This document shows, in pieces, positions 8,787 to 17,499 of a stretch of DNA of 52,580 nt. Source of the stretch: CAZSRX01 sp964609675 [NCBI: uncultured Bacteroidota bacterium] (GTDB taxonomy: Bacteria; CLD3; SB21); NCBI GenBank assembly GCA_964609675.1, contig CAZSRX010000007.1, positions 1 to 52,580 on the forward strand, in the 5' to 3' direction. Position 1 is the first letter of the stretch. The number at the start of each line of letters is the position of its first letter. A program made the position numbers and the translations under genes. Below the pieces are notes generated by a model. The model saw only the letters and a program-made list of their open reading frames with translations, was not told the origin of the DNA and did no database searches.

Positions 8787-8921
8787 ACATCTGAAATAAA
8801 AAATATCATCTGCCTATTTTGTTTTAGTGAAATTTTAACTATTATATTTGGTTATAATTGTAAGTCAGAAGAGGTTAACGAATAAATAATAAAATAAATC
8901 ATATAAAACAGGAGCAAGTAA

Positions 8922-9818
8922 ATGAAACTGGGTTTCATCGGTCTGGGTAAAATGGGTGCCAATATGGTGCAGCGGCTGATACAGGGCGGTCACGAGGTCG
9001 TGGTGTATGACCGCAATAAGGAATCCGTGCAGAGGGTGGCGTCGGCGGGTGCGATAGGGGCAATATCTATGAATGATCTTGTTGCCAAGTTACCTGACCG
9101 AAAGATAATCTGGCTGATGGTGCCGTCGGGAGAGCCTGTAGATGAAAATATTAATACGCTAAAAAACCTGCTGAACAAGGATGATATTATCATTGACGGC
9201 GGTAATTCCAACTGGAAAGATACGCAGAACCGTGCAAAAGATCTCGCCAGAAAAAATATCCGTTTTCTTGATTGCGGCACCAGCGGCGGCGTCTGGGGGC
9301 TGACCAACGGTTACAGTCTGATGTCCGGCGGTGACAGGGAAGCTTCCGATTATGTCTATCCGATATTCAAGACCCTGGCGCCGGAGGGCGGTTATACATA
9401 CTGTGGTGCGAGCGGCGCCGGCCATTTCGTTAAAATGATTCATAACGGCATTGAATACGGTATGATGCAGGCGTTTGCGGAAGGGCTGGAAATTCTTAAG
9501 AAATCGCCCTTTGAGCTTGATTTGAAAGCAATAACGAGCGGATGGCAGTACGGAAGCGTAGTCCGGTCATGGTTGTTGGAACTTATCGTACGCGCCCTTG
9601 AGGATGATCCGGGCCTGGATAAAATCAAGGATTATGTATCCGATAGCGGCGAAGGCCGGTGGACCGTACAGGCCGCCATAGAACTTGACGTACCGGCGCA
9701 TGTAATCACCGCTTCGCTGTTCAACCGTTTCCGGTCCCGACAGGAAGAATCCTTCGCGATGAAAGTCCTTGCGGCCCTTCGAAACCAATTCGGCGGTCAT
9801 GCCGTCGTGACTAAATAG
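8922..9818 (+). CDS. gnd: 6-phosphogluconate dehydrogenase, decarboxylating (short form)
   Basis: A 298-residue 6-phosphogluconate dehydrogenase that converts 6-phosphogluconate to ribulose 5-phosphate and CO2 with reduction of a nicotinamide cofactor. The Rossmann motif is GLGKMG (7-12). Substrate-binding DCGTSGG is at 117-123 and the catalytic lysine is predicted at K171 in GAGHFVKMIHNGIEY. It belongs to the short subfamily of about 300 residues, not the roughly 470-residue E. coli-type enzyme. Short-form enzymes are often NAD-linked, but the cofactor is not settled by what I can read. The start has a good caggagca Shine-Dalgarno. It is the first gene of gnd-zwf-pgl, with 9 bp to zwf. Confidence 0.95.
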   Translation: MKLGFIGLGKMGANMVQRLIQGGHEVVVYDRNKESVQRVASAGAIGAISMNDLVAKLPDRKIIWLMVPSGEPVDENINTLKNLLNKDDIIIDGGNSNWKDTQNRAKDLARKNIRFLDCGTSGGVWGLTNGYSLMSGGDREASDYVYPIFKTLAPEGGYTYCGASGAGHFVKMIHNGIEYGMMQAFAEGLEILKKSPFELDLKAITSGWQYGSVVRSWLLELIVRALEDDPGLDKIKDYVSDSGEGRWTVQAAIELDVPAHVITASLFNRFRSRQEESFAMKVLAALRNQFGGHAVVTK

Positions 9819-9827
9819 ATACTGATA

Positions 9828-11363
9828 ATGAAGTCAAACATCAAACCCAATAATTGCGTTTTAGTTATTTTTGGCGCTTCAGGAGACTTATCCCAGCGCA
9901 AGCTGATTCCAGCCCTGTTTGAGTTATTTAAACAAAAACTCCTGCCGGAAGGACTGGCGGTGCTTGGCACGGGCCGCACCATGATGAGTCATGACGAATT
10001 TCGCTCCAAAATGGCTTTGCGCTTACATTCCGGTGAAACGGCAACCGCCGCTCCGGCAGAGCACATCGACAATTTCGTCAAGCGTTTATACTATTTAAGA
10101 ATGGATTCTCTATCAGAAGACCATTATCCGATATTTAAAAAGCAATTAAATGATTTAAACGTAACGTTTCGGGCGCATAACAATTATCTCTTTTACCTGG
10201 CCATGCCCCCGCTCATGTACGAACCGATTATACGATTCCTTGGCGCGCTTGAGTTCAATGTGGAAACGAATGGTTTTAAGCGGATTATTATCGAAAAACC
10301 CTTCGGATATGATCTTGAAAGCGGTCGTCGCCTTAATCAGACCCTGCATGAAGTATTCGCGGAGGATCAGATTTACCGTATTGATCATTATTTGGGTAAA
10401 GAGACCGTCCAGAACATTCTTGTGACGCGGTTTTCCAATGGCATCTTTGAACCTCTTTGGAACCGTAATTATATTCACCATGTGGAGATTACTTCGGCAG
10501 AAAGTCTCGGCGTAGAAAACCGGGGCGGATATTATGATGGTGCGGGCGCGTTACGGGACATGGTGCAAAATCATTTATTGCAAATGGTCGGTCTTACGGC
10601 CATGGAACCGCCGTCCGCCTTAGAGTCTAACGCTATTCGTAATGAAGTTCTTAAAGTATTTCTCGCATTGAGGCCGCTGGAAGAAAAAGACATAAAACGG
10701 AATGTTATCCGCGGGCAGTATACCACCTCGGTAATCGGCGGGCGGCAAATATACGGATACCGTGATGAGACCGGCGTGAATCCACAGTCACGTACGGAAA
10801 CCTTTGTGGCAATGAAATTTTACATTGATAACCGCCGGTGGAGTGGCGTTCCATTTTATATCCGTACCGGCAAAAGACTGCCGACACGCGTTACAGAAAT
10901 CGTTATACACTTTATGCCGGCCGTCCATCAGTTGTTTTCGCGGAATAACGCCATTCCCGTTGCAAATCAGTTGATTTTGCGCATTCAGCCCGACGAAGGT
11001 ATTCTCCTCAAATTCGGTATGAAAGTGCCCGGTGCGGGTTTTAATGTGCAGAACGTTAACATGGATTTTCATTACAGGGACCTTGGGCCTATGCGGTTGC
11101 CTGATGCCTATGAACGGTTGCTGTACGATGCAATGTCCGGTGACTCCACACTGTATGCCCGCGCCGATGCCGTAGAAGCCGCATGGGAGTTTGTTTCTCC
11201 GATTCAGCATGTATGGAACAATGATCCCGACTGTAAAATTTACGGTTACCCGGCCGGTACCTGGGGTCCCGCCGCCGCCAACCAACTATTCGATGATAAA
11301 AATCTATCCTGGCGCTATCCATGTAAAAATCTGACCGATGATGGCCTTTTTTGCGAATTATAA
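9828..11363 (+). CDS. zwf: Glucose-6-phosphate 1-dehydrogenase
   Basis: A 511-residue G6PD that oxidises glucose 6-phosphate to 6-phosphogluconolactone, the entry step of the oxidative pentose phosphate pathway. The N-terminal dinucleotide fold shows IFGASGDLSQRKL (14-25), EKPFG is at 153-157, and the family signature RIDHYLGKE (181-189) contains the substrate-contacting H184. DMVQNHLLQ and the beta-sheet domain with FYIRTGKRL follow. The length is normal for the family. It lies between gnd and pgl with 9-bp gaps on each side, so the three pathway enzymes are co-transcribed, although in reverse order of the first and last reactions. Confidence 0.97.
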   Translation: MKSNIKPNNCVLVIFGASGDLSQRKLIPALFELFKQKLLPEGLAVLGTGRTMMSHDEFRSKMALRLHSGETATAAPAEHIDNFVKRLYYLRMDSLSEDHYPIFKKQLNDLNVTFRAHNNYLFYLAMPPLMYEPIIRFLGALEFNVETNGFKRIIIEKPFGYDLESGRRLNQTLHEVFAEDQIYRIDHYLGKETVQNILVTRFSNGIFEPLWNRNYIHHVEITSAESLGVENRGGYYDGAGALRDMVQNHLLQMVGLTAMEPPSALESNAIRNEVLKVFLALRPLEEKDIKRNVIRGQYTTSVIGGRQIYGYRDETGVNPQSRTETFVAMKFYIDNRRWSGVPFYIRTGKRLPTRVTEIVIHFMPAVHQLFSRNNAIPVANQLILRIQPDEGILLKFGMKVPGAGFNVQNVNMDFHYRDLGPMRLPDAYERLLYDAMSGDSTLYARADAVEAAWEFVSPIQHVWNNDPDCKIYGYPAGTWGPAAANQLFDDKNLSWRYPCKNLTDDGLFCEL

Positions 11364-11372
11364 AAGCATTTT

Positions 11373-12116
11373 ATGATTGTCTCAAAACCTGAAATAATTA
11401 TAGAACGTGATCCTTATCGTCTGTCCGAAATAATCGTTCATCAAATAGCCGTTTATTTTAACAAACTTTTAAACAATCAGGCTTTCATTTCCATAGCGCT
11501 TTCAGGCGGAAATACACCCAATGTTTTATTTCGAAAACTGGCTGATATCTCTTTAGCGCTTATTCCTTGGCATCGTGTACGGATTTTCTGGGTCGATGAA
11601 CGCTGTGTTCCTCCGGAACATCCGGAGTCCAATTATGGCCAGGCCAAACGGTATTTCTTAGAACATATGGATTTGCCTGTTAATAATATTTATCGGATTA
11701 ATGGTGAAGACGACCCGGAATCGGAAGCGCATCGATACTCTTCACTGATTTCCTCATTGGTTCCTATAAGAAACGGCGTTCCGTCTCTGGATTGGATTCT
11801 TTTAGGTGTCGGCGAAGACGGCCATGTTGCGTCTATCTTTCCGGATCAGAAAGACTTAATACACTCAAATAAATTATGCTCCGTTTCTCGCCATCCACTT
11901 TCAGGTCAAAATCGTATTACTATGACAGGAAAACTCATTAATAATGCCTCATGGGTATCCTTTTTAGTAACAGGTGAAAATAAGGCAAAAATCGTTAATG
12001 ATGTTATAAATTTTAAAGCCGAAACCGAAAAATTGCCTGCAGCCCAGATAAAACCGCTAAATGGTCGTCTTACGTGGTATCTGGATATGCAAGCGGGAAC
12101 TCTGTTAAAATATTAA
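11373..12116 (+). CDS. pgl: 6-phosphogluconolactonase (DevB type)
   Basis: A 247-residue lactonase of the glucosamine-6-phosphate isomerase/6-phosphogluconolactonase superfamily. It hydrolyses the product of Zwf to 6-phosphogluconate, the substrate of Gnd. Visible motifs are LSGGNTP (43-49), FWVDERCVPPEHPESNY (72-88) and LLGVGEDGHVASIFP with the catalytic histidine in DGHVAS. It is the last gene of the gnd-zwf-pgl operon. Codon usage is somewhat more A/T-rich than in zwf. No clear terminator follows; a weak attt-rich inverted repeat lies near 12138-12162. Confidence 0.95.
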   Translation: MIVSKPEIIIERDPYRLSEIIVHQIAVYFNKLLNNQAFISIALSGGNTPNVLFRKLADISLALIPWHRVRIFWVDERCVPPEHPESNYGQAKRYFLEHMDLPVNNIYRINGEDDPESEAHRYSSLISSLVPIRNGVPSLDWILLGVGEDGHVASIFPDQKDLIHSNKLCSVSRHPLSGQNRITMTGKLINNASWVSFLVTGENKAKIVNDVINFKAETEKLPAAQIKPLNGRLTWYLDMQAGTLLKY

Positions 12117-12188
12117 GACAGAATACGCCGGCTTTATTTGTAATAAAAATTACACAAATATTTTCGCATTTTTTTGGATTAATATTAA

Positions 12189-12284
12189 AGCCCCAAGCGG
12201 GATTGGAATCCCGATGAAATCGGGACGACCAGCTGTTTACAGAATGCCGGATGGAGTCGGGACTCGATCGCTGAGTTGTAGAAT
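12189..12284 (-). pseudogene. tRNA-like relic next to tRNA-Thr
   Basis: On the plus strand agccNcaagcgggattNgaa matches the 3' part of the neighbouring tRNA-Thr, and cgaccNgctgtttac matches its variable/anticodon-stem region. Between these lies an extra palindromic cccgatgaaatcggg-type segment (about 12208-12224). The anticodon loop and 5' half are largely lost, although a D-arm-like atcgctgagttgt remains. I read it as a decayed duplicate of the tRNA carrying a small insertion. Confidence 0.55.
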
Positions 12285-12290
12285 GAAAAG

Positions 12291-12362
12291 AGCCACAAGC
12301 GGGATTTGAACCTGCGACCTGCTGTTTACGAAACAGCTGCTCTACCGCTGAGCTATTGTGGC
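12291..12362 (-). tRNA. tRNA-Thr (anticodon CGU)
   Basis: A 72-nt cloverleaf on the minus strand. The acceptor stem is GCCACAA/TTGTGGC with discriminator T. The D arm is GCTC-AGCGGTA-GAGC. The anticodon stem GCTGT/ACAGC encloses loop TTCGTAA, giving anticodon CGT, which reads ACG codons. The T arm is GCAGG-TTCAAAT-CCCGC. The T stem has an A-C mismatch at its third pair, which is unusual. CCA is not encoded. It has its own promoter. Confidence 0.92.
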
Positions 12363-12378
12363 TAGTTAAAACACTGCT

Positions 12379-12406
12379 AATATAGGATTTCAAATTTAAA
12401 ATGCAA
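12379..12406 (-). promoter_or_regulatory. Promoter of tRNA-Thr
   Basis: On the minus strand TTGCAT (12406-12401), a 16-nt spacer and TATATT (12384-12379) lie about 17 bp upstream of the tRNA 5' end. Confidence 0.65.
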
Positions 12407-12574
12407 ATTTTTTTTCATAAAAATGATAAAATAACCATAATAAACTAATATTTTATCAGATTAAAATTCATCGATTCATCGAATATAAGTCAATAAATAC
12501 AATATGTTAGTCGTTAAAAATGTATGTATTATATATTTTTTAACACAACAAATTATTAAGATTAAAGATTTTTC
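12407..12574. other. A/T-rich intergenic region between divergent promoters
   Basis: Very A/T-rich sequence without a gene, separating the leftward tRNA promoter from the rightward rimP promoter. It contains an imperfectly spaced inverted repeat tgataaaat (12424-12432) / attttatca (12450-12458). Runs of A and T could act as UP elements (inference). Confidence 0.5.
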
Positions 12575-12603
12575 TTGTTTTTTTATATATTATTTTGTAT
12601 AAT
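12575..12603 (+). promoter_or_regulatory. Promoter of the rimP-nusA-infB operon
   Basis: TTGTTT (12575-12580), a 17-nt spacer and TATAAT (12598-12603). Transcription should begin near 12610, leaving a leader of about 70 nt before rimP. Confidence 0.7.
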
Positions 12604-12629
12604 CAATGACTACTTCTTTACCTATTACG

Positions 12630-12660
12630 AAGTGGGTCGTAACAAACGCCCACTTTTTTA
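12630..12660 (+). terminator. Leader terminator/attenuator before rimP-nusA
   Basis: The stem is aagtggg-t-cgt (12630-12640) / acg-cccactt (12646-12655), ten pairs with one bulged base, followed directly by a T run (six T in total, 12654-12659). It lies between the predicted promoter and the rimP start, so it can only act on its own operon. In B. subtilis nusA is autoregulated by NusA-dependent termination; the same logic is plausible here. Confidence 0.6.
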
Positions 12661-12678
12661 TTTATATGGGACAAAAAG

Positions 12679-13146
12679 ATGGATTTGCTTGATAAAATAA
12701 AAGAAACGACCGAAAAAGTGATTCAGGATACACCCTATAAATTGGTGGATATAACCCGTAAGAAATATAAATCGGGTTATATTTTTACAATTTTTCTGGA
12801 TAGTATGCAGGGTATTACAATCGATACCTGCAAAAAATTCAGCGACCGCATTGCAGAGGAACTGGATACAATGGATATTATTGAAAATTATATTCTGGAA
12901 GTTTCGTCACCCGGGACGGAACGCCCTCTGACTGAAGAATGGCAATATATGAAAAATAAAGGGCGTCTTTTAAAAATTCAGTTTTATGAAACGCCGGAAA
13001 TAATAAGAGAAATAACGGGTCGTCTTACCGATATCCGAGACCGAAAGTTGGTTCTGGAATTAAAGAACAAAAAGAAAAGTCCGCCTGAATTCAGAGAAAT
13101 TTCTTATGACCAATTAAAAAACGTTAAGATTGAACTTGAATGGTGA
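12679..13146 (+). CDS. rimP: Ribosome maturation factor RimP
   Basis: A 155-residue cytoplasmic factor needed for maturation of the 30S subunit. The family pattern is clear: an N-terminal alpha/beta domain ending in ILEVSSPGTERPL (about 73-85), and a C-terminal SH3-like barrel with GRLTDIRDRKLVLEL. GITIDTCKKFSDRIAEELD in the N-domain is typical. The length fits the family. It heads the conserved rimP-nusA-infB cluster, 46 bp ahead of nusA, which has its own strong Shine-Dalgarno. It is expected to be controlled by the promoter and leader hairpin just upstream. Confidence 0.93.
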   Translation: MDLLDKIKETTEKVIQDTPYKLVDITRKKYKSGYIFTIFLDSMQGITIDTCKKFSDRIAEELDTMDIIENYILEVSSPGTERPLTEEWQYMKNKGRLLKIQFYETPEIIREITGRLTDIRDRKLVLELKNKKKSPPEFREISYDQLKNVKIELEW

Positions 13147-13192
13147 AATTTAATATTTATTAAGAATAAATTTATTAACAAACGGAGGTATC

Positions 13193-14533
13193 ATGGACAC
13201 CCAAAACACCGATATCATTGAAGCTTTTACACAGATAGCCAGGGAGAAAAACATAGATAAAGACGAGCTTAATCTGATCATTGAGGACATATTCAGGACC
13301 ATGATAAAGAAAAAGTTCGGCACTACGGATAATTTCGACATCATCGTCAATCTGGATAAAGCGGCTATCGAAATATTTCAAATGAAAACGGTGGTTGAAG
13401 AGGTGGAGGATCCTGTAACGCAGATTGACCTTGAAACCGCCCAGCGGCAGGAGCCGGACTTGCAGGTCGGCGATGAATATGTAGAAATCATCAATCCCGC
13501 CAGCTTTGGACGACGGCTGGTCATCGGCGCGCGTCTTACGCTGAGCCAGAAACTCCGCGAAATAGAACGTAAAGCCCTGTACGATGAATTTATCAACCGA
13601 AAAGGAGAAATTATTGTCGGGGAGGTCCGGCAGATACACCGTAAGGAGCTTTTTGTCAGCTTTGAACGCGCCGAACTGATCATGCCGAAGGAAGAACAAA
13701 TTGCCAATGAGCGGTATAAACGCGGTCAGACCATTAAGGCGCTTATTAAGGATGTCATTGACGACGCCAAAGGCCTTCGCATTATCGTTTCCCGGGCGGA
13801 TCCCCAGTTTCTGATAAGACTTTTTGAAAACGAAGTGCCTGAAATCTACGACGGTATCATTGAAATCAAAGCCATCGCACGGGAACCGGGTGAAAGAACC
13901 AAACTGGCCGTATATTCCAATGATAAACGTATCGATGCCGTGGGCGCCTGCGTTGGTATGAAAGGCATTCGTATCCAGTCGATTGTTAAAGAGTTGAATA
14001 ATGAAAAAATTGACATCATCAGCTGGAGTTCGGATCCGGAAATCTTGATTTCCCGCGCGCTGAGTCCGGCGAAGCCGTTGCGTATTGAAATCAATTCAAC
14101 CAAGAGAACCGCACTGGCCGTTATTAATGACGATGAAATGTCTATTGCGGTCGGCAGGCACGGACAGAATATCATTCTGGCATCGGAACTTACCGGTTAT
14201 GAAATTCAGACCATCAAATATTCCGATATGGGCAAAGCCATCGAGGAGGGTATTATGCCATCCTATTACGGCGCGGGAATGGATTATATCCCTGATGCAC
14301 AAACGGCTGATCATGCAGAAGATGAAAGTGATGACGACGAAATCACGCCCGATACTCTGATTGCTGAGATTAAAGGTATCTCCGAATCCGCAAGCGAGAT
14401 CCTGGCTGAAGCCGGTTACGAAAGACTCGGGGATATCACGGATGTGGAAGAAATAAAAAATATTGAAGGCATCAGTGCACGGTCAATGAACAAGCTGATT
14501 GCGACGTTAAATAAAATATCCTATCAAGAATAA
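13193..14533 (+). CDS. nusA: Transcription termination/antitermination factor NusA
   Basis: A 446-residue RNA polymerase-associated factor controlling pausing, termination and antitermination. It has an N-terminal RNAP-binding domain (about 1-125), an S1 domain (around EIIVGEVRQIHRKELFVSFERAE), two KH domains (YDGIIEIKAIAREPGERTKLAV, AVGACVGMKGIRIQSI, AVGRHGQNIILASELTG), an acidic linker and a C-terminal helix-hairpin-helix region (ISESASEILAEAGY, IEGISARSMNKLIATL). The start follows a strong cggaggt. InfB begins 17 bp after the stop. A terminator in the operon leader suggests NusA may limit its own synthesis. Confidence 0.97.
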   Translation: MDTQNTDIIEAFTQIAREKNIDKDELNLIIEDIFRTMIKKKFGTTDNFDIIVNLDKAAIEIFQMKTVVEEVEDPVTQIDLETAQRQEPDLQVGDEYVEIINPASFGRRLVIGARLTLSQKLREIERKALYDEFINRKGEIIVGEVRQIHRKELFVSFERAELIMPKEEQIANERYKRGQTIKALIKDVIDDAKGLRIIVSRADPQFLIRLFENEVPEIYDGIIEIKAIAREPGERTKLAVYSNDKRIDAVGACVGMKGIRIQSIVKELNNEKIDIISWSSDPEILISRALSPAKPLRIEINSTKRTALAVINDDEMSIAVGRHGQNIILASELTGYEIQTIKYSDMGKAIEEGIMPSYYGAGMDYIPDAQTADHAEDESDDDEITPDTLIAEIKGISESASEILAEAGYERLGDITDVEEIKNIEGISARSMNKLIATLNKISYQE

Positions 14534-14550
14534 ATTTGAACGGCTTATTT

Positions 14551-17184
14551 ATGGCAAAAGCAGGAAAAAAAGTATTTCAGATTGCAAAAGAATTACTCGT
14601 CAAACATGACGAAATTGTGGCGTTTCTTCAGAAGAGCGGTTACAAAACCATTAAGAACCACATGAGCGTTGTGGATGACGAAATGATGGAAAAGTTACTG
14701 GCGCGGTTCAGCAAGGAAAAAAAACATGCCGATAGTTACATCAAGCAGCGGGGGCAGAGGGATAAAAAAGATATTCCTGAACCTGCAACGATGGCCCATG
14801 AGCCGACGCCGCTTCCGCAGGAAGCCGAAGCATCTGAGTCCGTAGAAACCGAGACTTCCGAAACAATGCCGCCGGTCGTGGAAGCCGTTGTGCCTTCTGA
14901 GGCTAAGGCTGAAGAACACGCGCCTGTCCTGCCGGAAATAAAAGAAGAAATTCCTGCCATAACAACCGAGACGGTTCCGCAAAAGGCGGATAGCGTCCAA
15001 GAGTCGGTCAAATCCGAAGAAGAAAAGAAAGCCGAATTTCTTGAATCGCTGAAAACTTCACCGAAAATCCGTGAGGAATTCAAGCAGGCTTTTGAAAAGG
15101 CACGGCAGCAGTTAGAGAGACAGGCGCTCAAGGACGAAACCGTAGCGTCGGGCAGTTCCGGCCGAAGAGGCCGCAGAAAAAAAGGCCAGGGCGAAGGATC
15201 CGTTCTGGAAGGGGAGGGCGTTATCGAGAAGCCGTCGCGTGAAAAGAAAAAGAAAAAACGCAAAGCGAAAATTGATGAAAAGGACGTGGAATCGGCCATT
15301 CGCGAAACCATGGCTAAAATGGGCGATACCACAACACTGGGGGAAGAACGCCACCGCCGCCGGTTGAAAAAACGGGCGGAACGGGAAGCTGAAGAACTGG
15401 AACAAAGTCAGGCCGAACAAGTCAATATCCTACGGGTTCCGGAATATATTTCCGCTCACGAACTGGCCGACCTTATGGAAGTGGAAGTGTCTGAAGTTAT
15501 TAAAACCTGTTTGTCGCTGGGACTCATTGTCTCCATCAATCAGCGGCTTGATATGGACACGATTACTCTGGTGGCCAGTGAATTTGGATTTCAGATCGAG
15601 GCCGCCGAGGAATTTCAAAGCGACATTCTGGATGAAGAAGAAGAGGAAGCCACGGAGGGCGAACTGTTGCCCCGGCCGCCGATTGTTACGATTATGGGTC
15701 ATGTGGATCATGGTAAAACCTCCCTGCTTGATTATATCCGCCGAACCAATGTGGTGGCCGGCGAGGCAGGGGGTATCACTCAGCACATGGGTGCCTATGA
15801 AGTGGAATTGCCTGATAAACGCAAGATTACCTTCTTAGACACACCGGGCCATGAGGCGTTTACGGCTATGCGCGCGCGGGGGGCTCAGGTCACGGATATT
15901 GTGGTTATTGTTATTGCCGCCGACGACAACGTGATGCCGCAGACCGTGGAAGCCATTAATCACGCCCAAGCCGCGGGGGTTCCGATTATTTTCGCGCTTA
16001 ACAAGGTCGATAAGCCGGAAGCCAATCCCCAGCGAATCAAAACCCAGCTTACGGAAAAGAATATTCTCATTGAAGAGTGGGGCGGTAAATATCAATGTGT
16101 GGAAATTTCCGCTAAAAAAGGTCTCAATGTGGATGTGTTGCTTGATAAAATCTTACTGGAAGCGGAAATGGCGGAACTCAAAGCCCGGAAGGATTGTCGC
16201 GCCAAGGGTACGGTCATTGAAGCCATGCTCGATAAGGGGCGCGGGGCATCCGCAACCATCGTCATCAAGGAAGGCACCGTTCGGATTGGCGATCCGTTTA
16301 TTGCGGGTATCTATGCCGGCCGGGTTAAAGCGATGTATGACGAACGAAATAATGCCGTTCGGGAAGGCCTGCCCTCCCAGCCCGTCTTGATCACGGGATT
16401 TGACGGTCTGCCGCAAGCCGGCGATATTTTTGTGGTCACCAAGAATGAACGGGCCGCGCGCGATCTGGCTCAGAAACGCCAGCAACTTAAACGCGAGCAG
16501 GAACACCGTCGCGTCCGGCTGATCACGCTGGATGAAATATCCAAACAGGTCCGAATGGGCAAAACCGTCAATCTTCCGATTATCCTTAAGGGCGATGTGG
16601 ATGGTTCCGTGGAAGCCATCAGCGATTCCATTCACCGCCTGAGCACGTCCGAAGTTACCGTCAATATCATCCATCGCGGCGTGGGCGTCATTACCGAATC
16701 GGATGTGTTGCTGGCTTCCGCATCCGGCGCAATTATTATCGGATTCCATGTTCGTCCGAATCTTAACGCGCGTAAGCTCGCTGAAAAGGAAAATATCGAT
16801 ATTCGCTATTATAACATTATTTATGACTGCATCGAGGATATCCGTAAAGCACTCGAAGGGCTTCTGGAACCCGAATTCGAAGACCGTGTAACCGGTACCG
16901 TGGAAATCCGCGAGATTTTCAAGATTTCCAAGGTTGGTACCGTGGCCGGCTGTTATGTGGTTGACGGCAAGATCAACCGCCAGCTACCCCTGCGCCTCAT
17001 CCGAAACGGCGAGGTGATCCACGAAGGGCGACTGTCATCGCTGAAGCGTTTTAAGGAAGACGTCCGTGAAGTGCTGATGGGATTTGAATGCGGCCTGACC
17101 ATTGACAACTTCAACGATATCAAAACCGGTGATGTGATCGAATGTTATGAACGCATCGAAACCAAACGCTCGCTTACGGTGTGA
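14551..17184 (+). CDS. infB: Translation initiation factor IF-2
   Basis: A GTPase that places initiator tRNA on the 30S subunit and promotes subunit joining. I chose ATG at 14551 (877 aa, MAKAGKKVFQIAKEL); a TTG at 14536 would add five residues. Domains in order: N-terminal IF2_N module, a long acidic/basic low-complexity linker (roughly 60-290, with EKKKKKRKAK), a second IF2_N module, the G domain with GHVDHGKT (about 382), GGITQHMGAY, DTPGHEAF, NKVDKPEA and SAKKG, then domains II-IV ending in ECYERIETKRSLTV. The long linker is normal for this family. The next gene starts 1 bp after its stop. Confidence 0.97.
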   Translation: MAKAGKKVFQIAKELLVKHDEIVAFLQKSGYKTIKNHMSVVDDEMMEKLLARFSKEKKHADSYIKQRGQRDKKDIPEPATMAHEPTPLPQEAEASESVETETSETMPPVVEAVVPSEAKAEEHAPVLPEIKEEIPAITTETVPQKADSVQESVKSEEEKKAEFLESLKTSPKIREEFKQAFEKARQQLERQALKDETVASGSSGRRGRRKKGQGEGSVLEGEGVIEKPSREKKKKKRKAKIDEKDVESAIRETMAKMGDTTTLGEERHRRRLKKRAEREAEELEQSQAEQVNILRVPEYISAHELADLMEVEVSEVIKTCLSLGLIVSINQRLDMDTITLVASEFGFQIEAAEEFQSDILDEEEEEATEGELLPRPPIVTIMGHVDHGKTSLLDYIRRTNVVAGEAGGITQHMGAYEVELPDKRKITFLDTPGHEAFTAMRARGAQVTDIVVIVIAADDNVMPQTVEAINHAQAAGVPIIFALNKVDKPEANPQRIKTQLTEKNILIEEWGGKYQCVEISAKKGLNVDVLLDKILLEAEMAELKARKDCRAKGTVIEAMLDKGRGASATIVIKEGTVRIGDPFIAGIYAGRVKAMYDERNNAVREGLPSQPVLITGFDGLPQAGDIFVVTKNERAARDLAQKRQQLKREQEHRRVRLITLDEISKQVRMGKTVNLPIILKGDVDGSVEAISDSIHRLSTSEVTVNIIHRGVGVITESDVLLASASGAIIIGFHVRPNLNARKLAEKENIDIRYYNIIYDCIEDIRKALEGLLEPEFEDRVTGTVEIREIFKISKVGTVAGCYVVDGKINRQLPLRLIRNGEVIHEGRLSSLKRFKEDVREVLMGFECGLTIDNFNDIKTGDVIECYERIETKRSLTV

Positions 17185-17185
17185 T

Positions 17186-17467
17186 ATGCTGGTCGGTGTC
17201 TGCACTTTGGAATTGTTTATTCATACCAGCCAGTCGCTGAAGGAGAAACGTTTTGTGGTGAAAAGCATTAAAGACCGTATTGCCCACCGCTTCAATGTAT
17301 CCGTCGCTGAAGTGGATCATCTCGACAAATGGCAACGGGCGTGCATCGGCATTGCCACGGTAACCAATGACCATAAAATAATTGATCATACCTTCTCCGA
17401 AATCATGAAACTCGTTGAATCCAACGGAGAGGCTGAAATCATTTCCAACAACATACAAATTTACTGA
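17186..17467 (+). CDS. DUF503 family protein (YlxP-like)
   Basis: A 93-residue protein of the DUF503/YlxP family, commonly encoded between infB and rbfA. I chose ATG at 17186, immediately after the infB stop, which gives the family's usual start MLVGVCTLELFIHTSQSLKEKR. Visible features are SLKEKRFVVKSIKDR, FNVSVAEVDHLDKWQRACIGIA and a C-terminal IISNNIQIY. The family forms a ferredoxin-like fold and has been linked to ribosome assembly mainly by neighbourhood; the precise role is unsettled. The gene is translationally coupled to infB by position. Confidence 0.88.
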   Translation: MLVGVCTLELFIHTSQSLKEKRFVVKSIKDRIAHRFNVSVAEVDHLDKWQRACIGIATVTNDHKIIDHTFSEIMKLVESNGEAEIISNNIQIY

Positions 17468-17499
17468 AAACAAATTATTGACGGAATAAGGCGCGGCTT

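Noticed and set aside
12138-12162. Terminator after pgl
   Set aside because: The attt-rich inverted repeat has internal mismatches and no proper T run.
14736-15332. 198-aa antisense frame opposite infB
   Set aside because: A shadow of the low-complexity acidic/basic linker of IF-2; no start signal and a Ser/Ala/Phe-rich composition.
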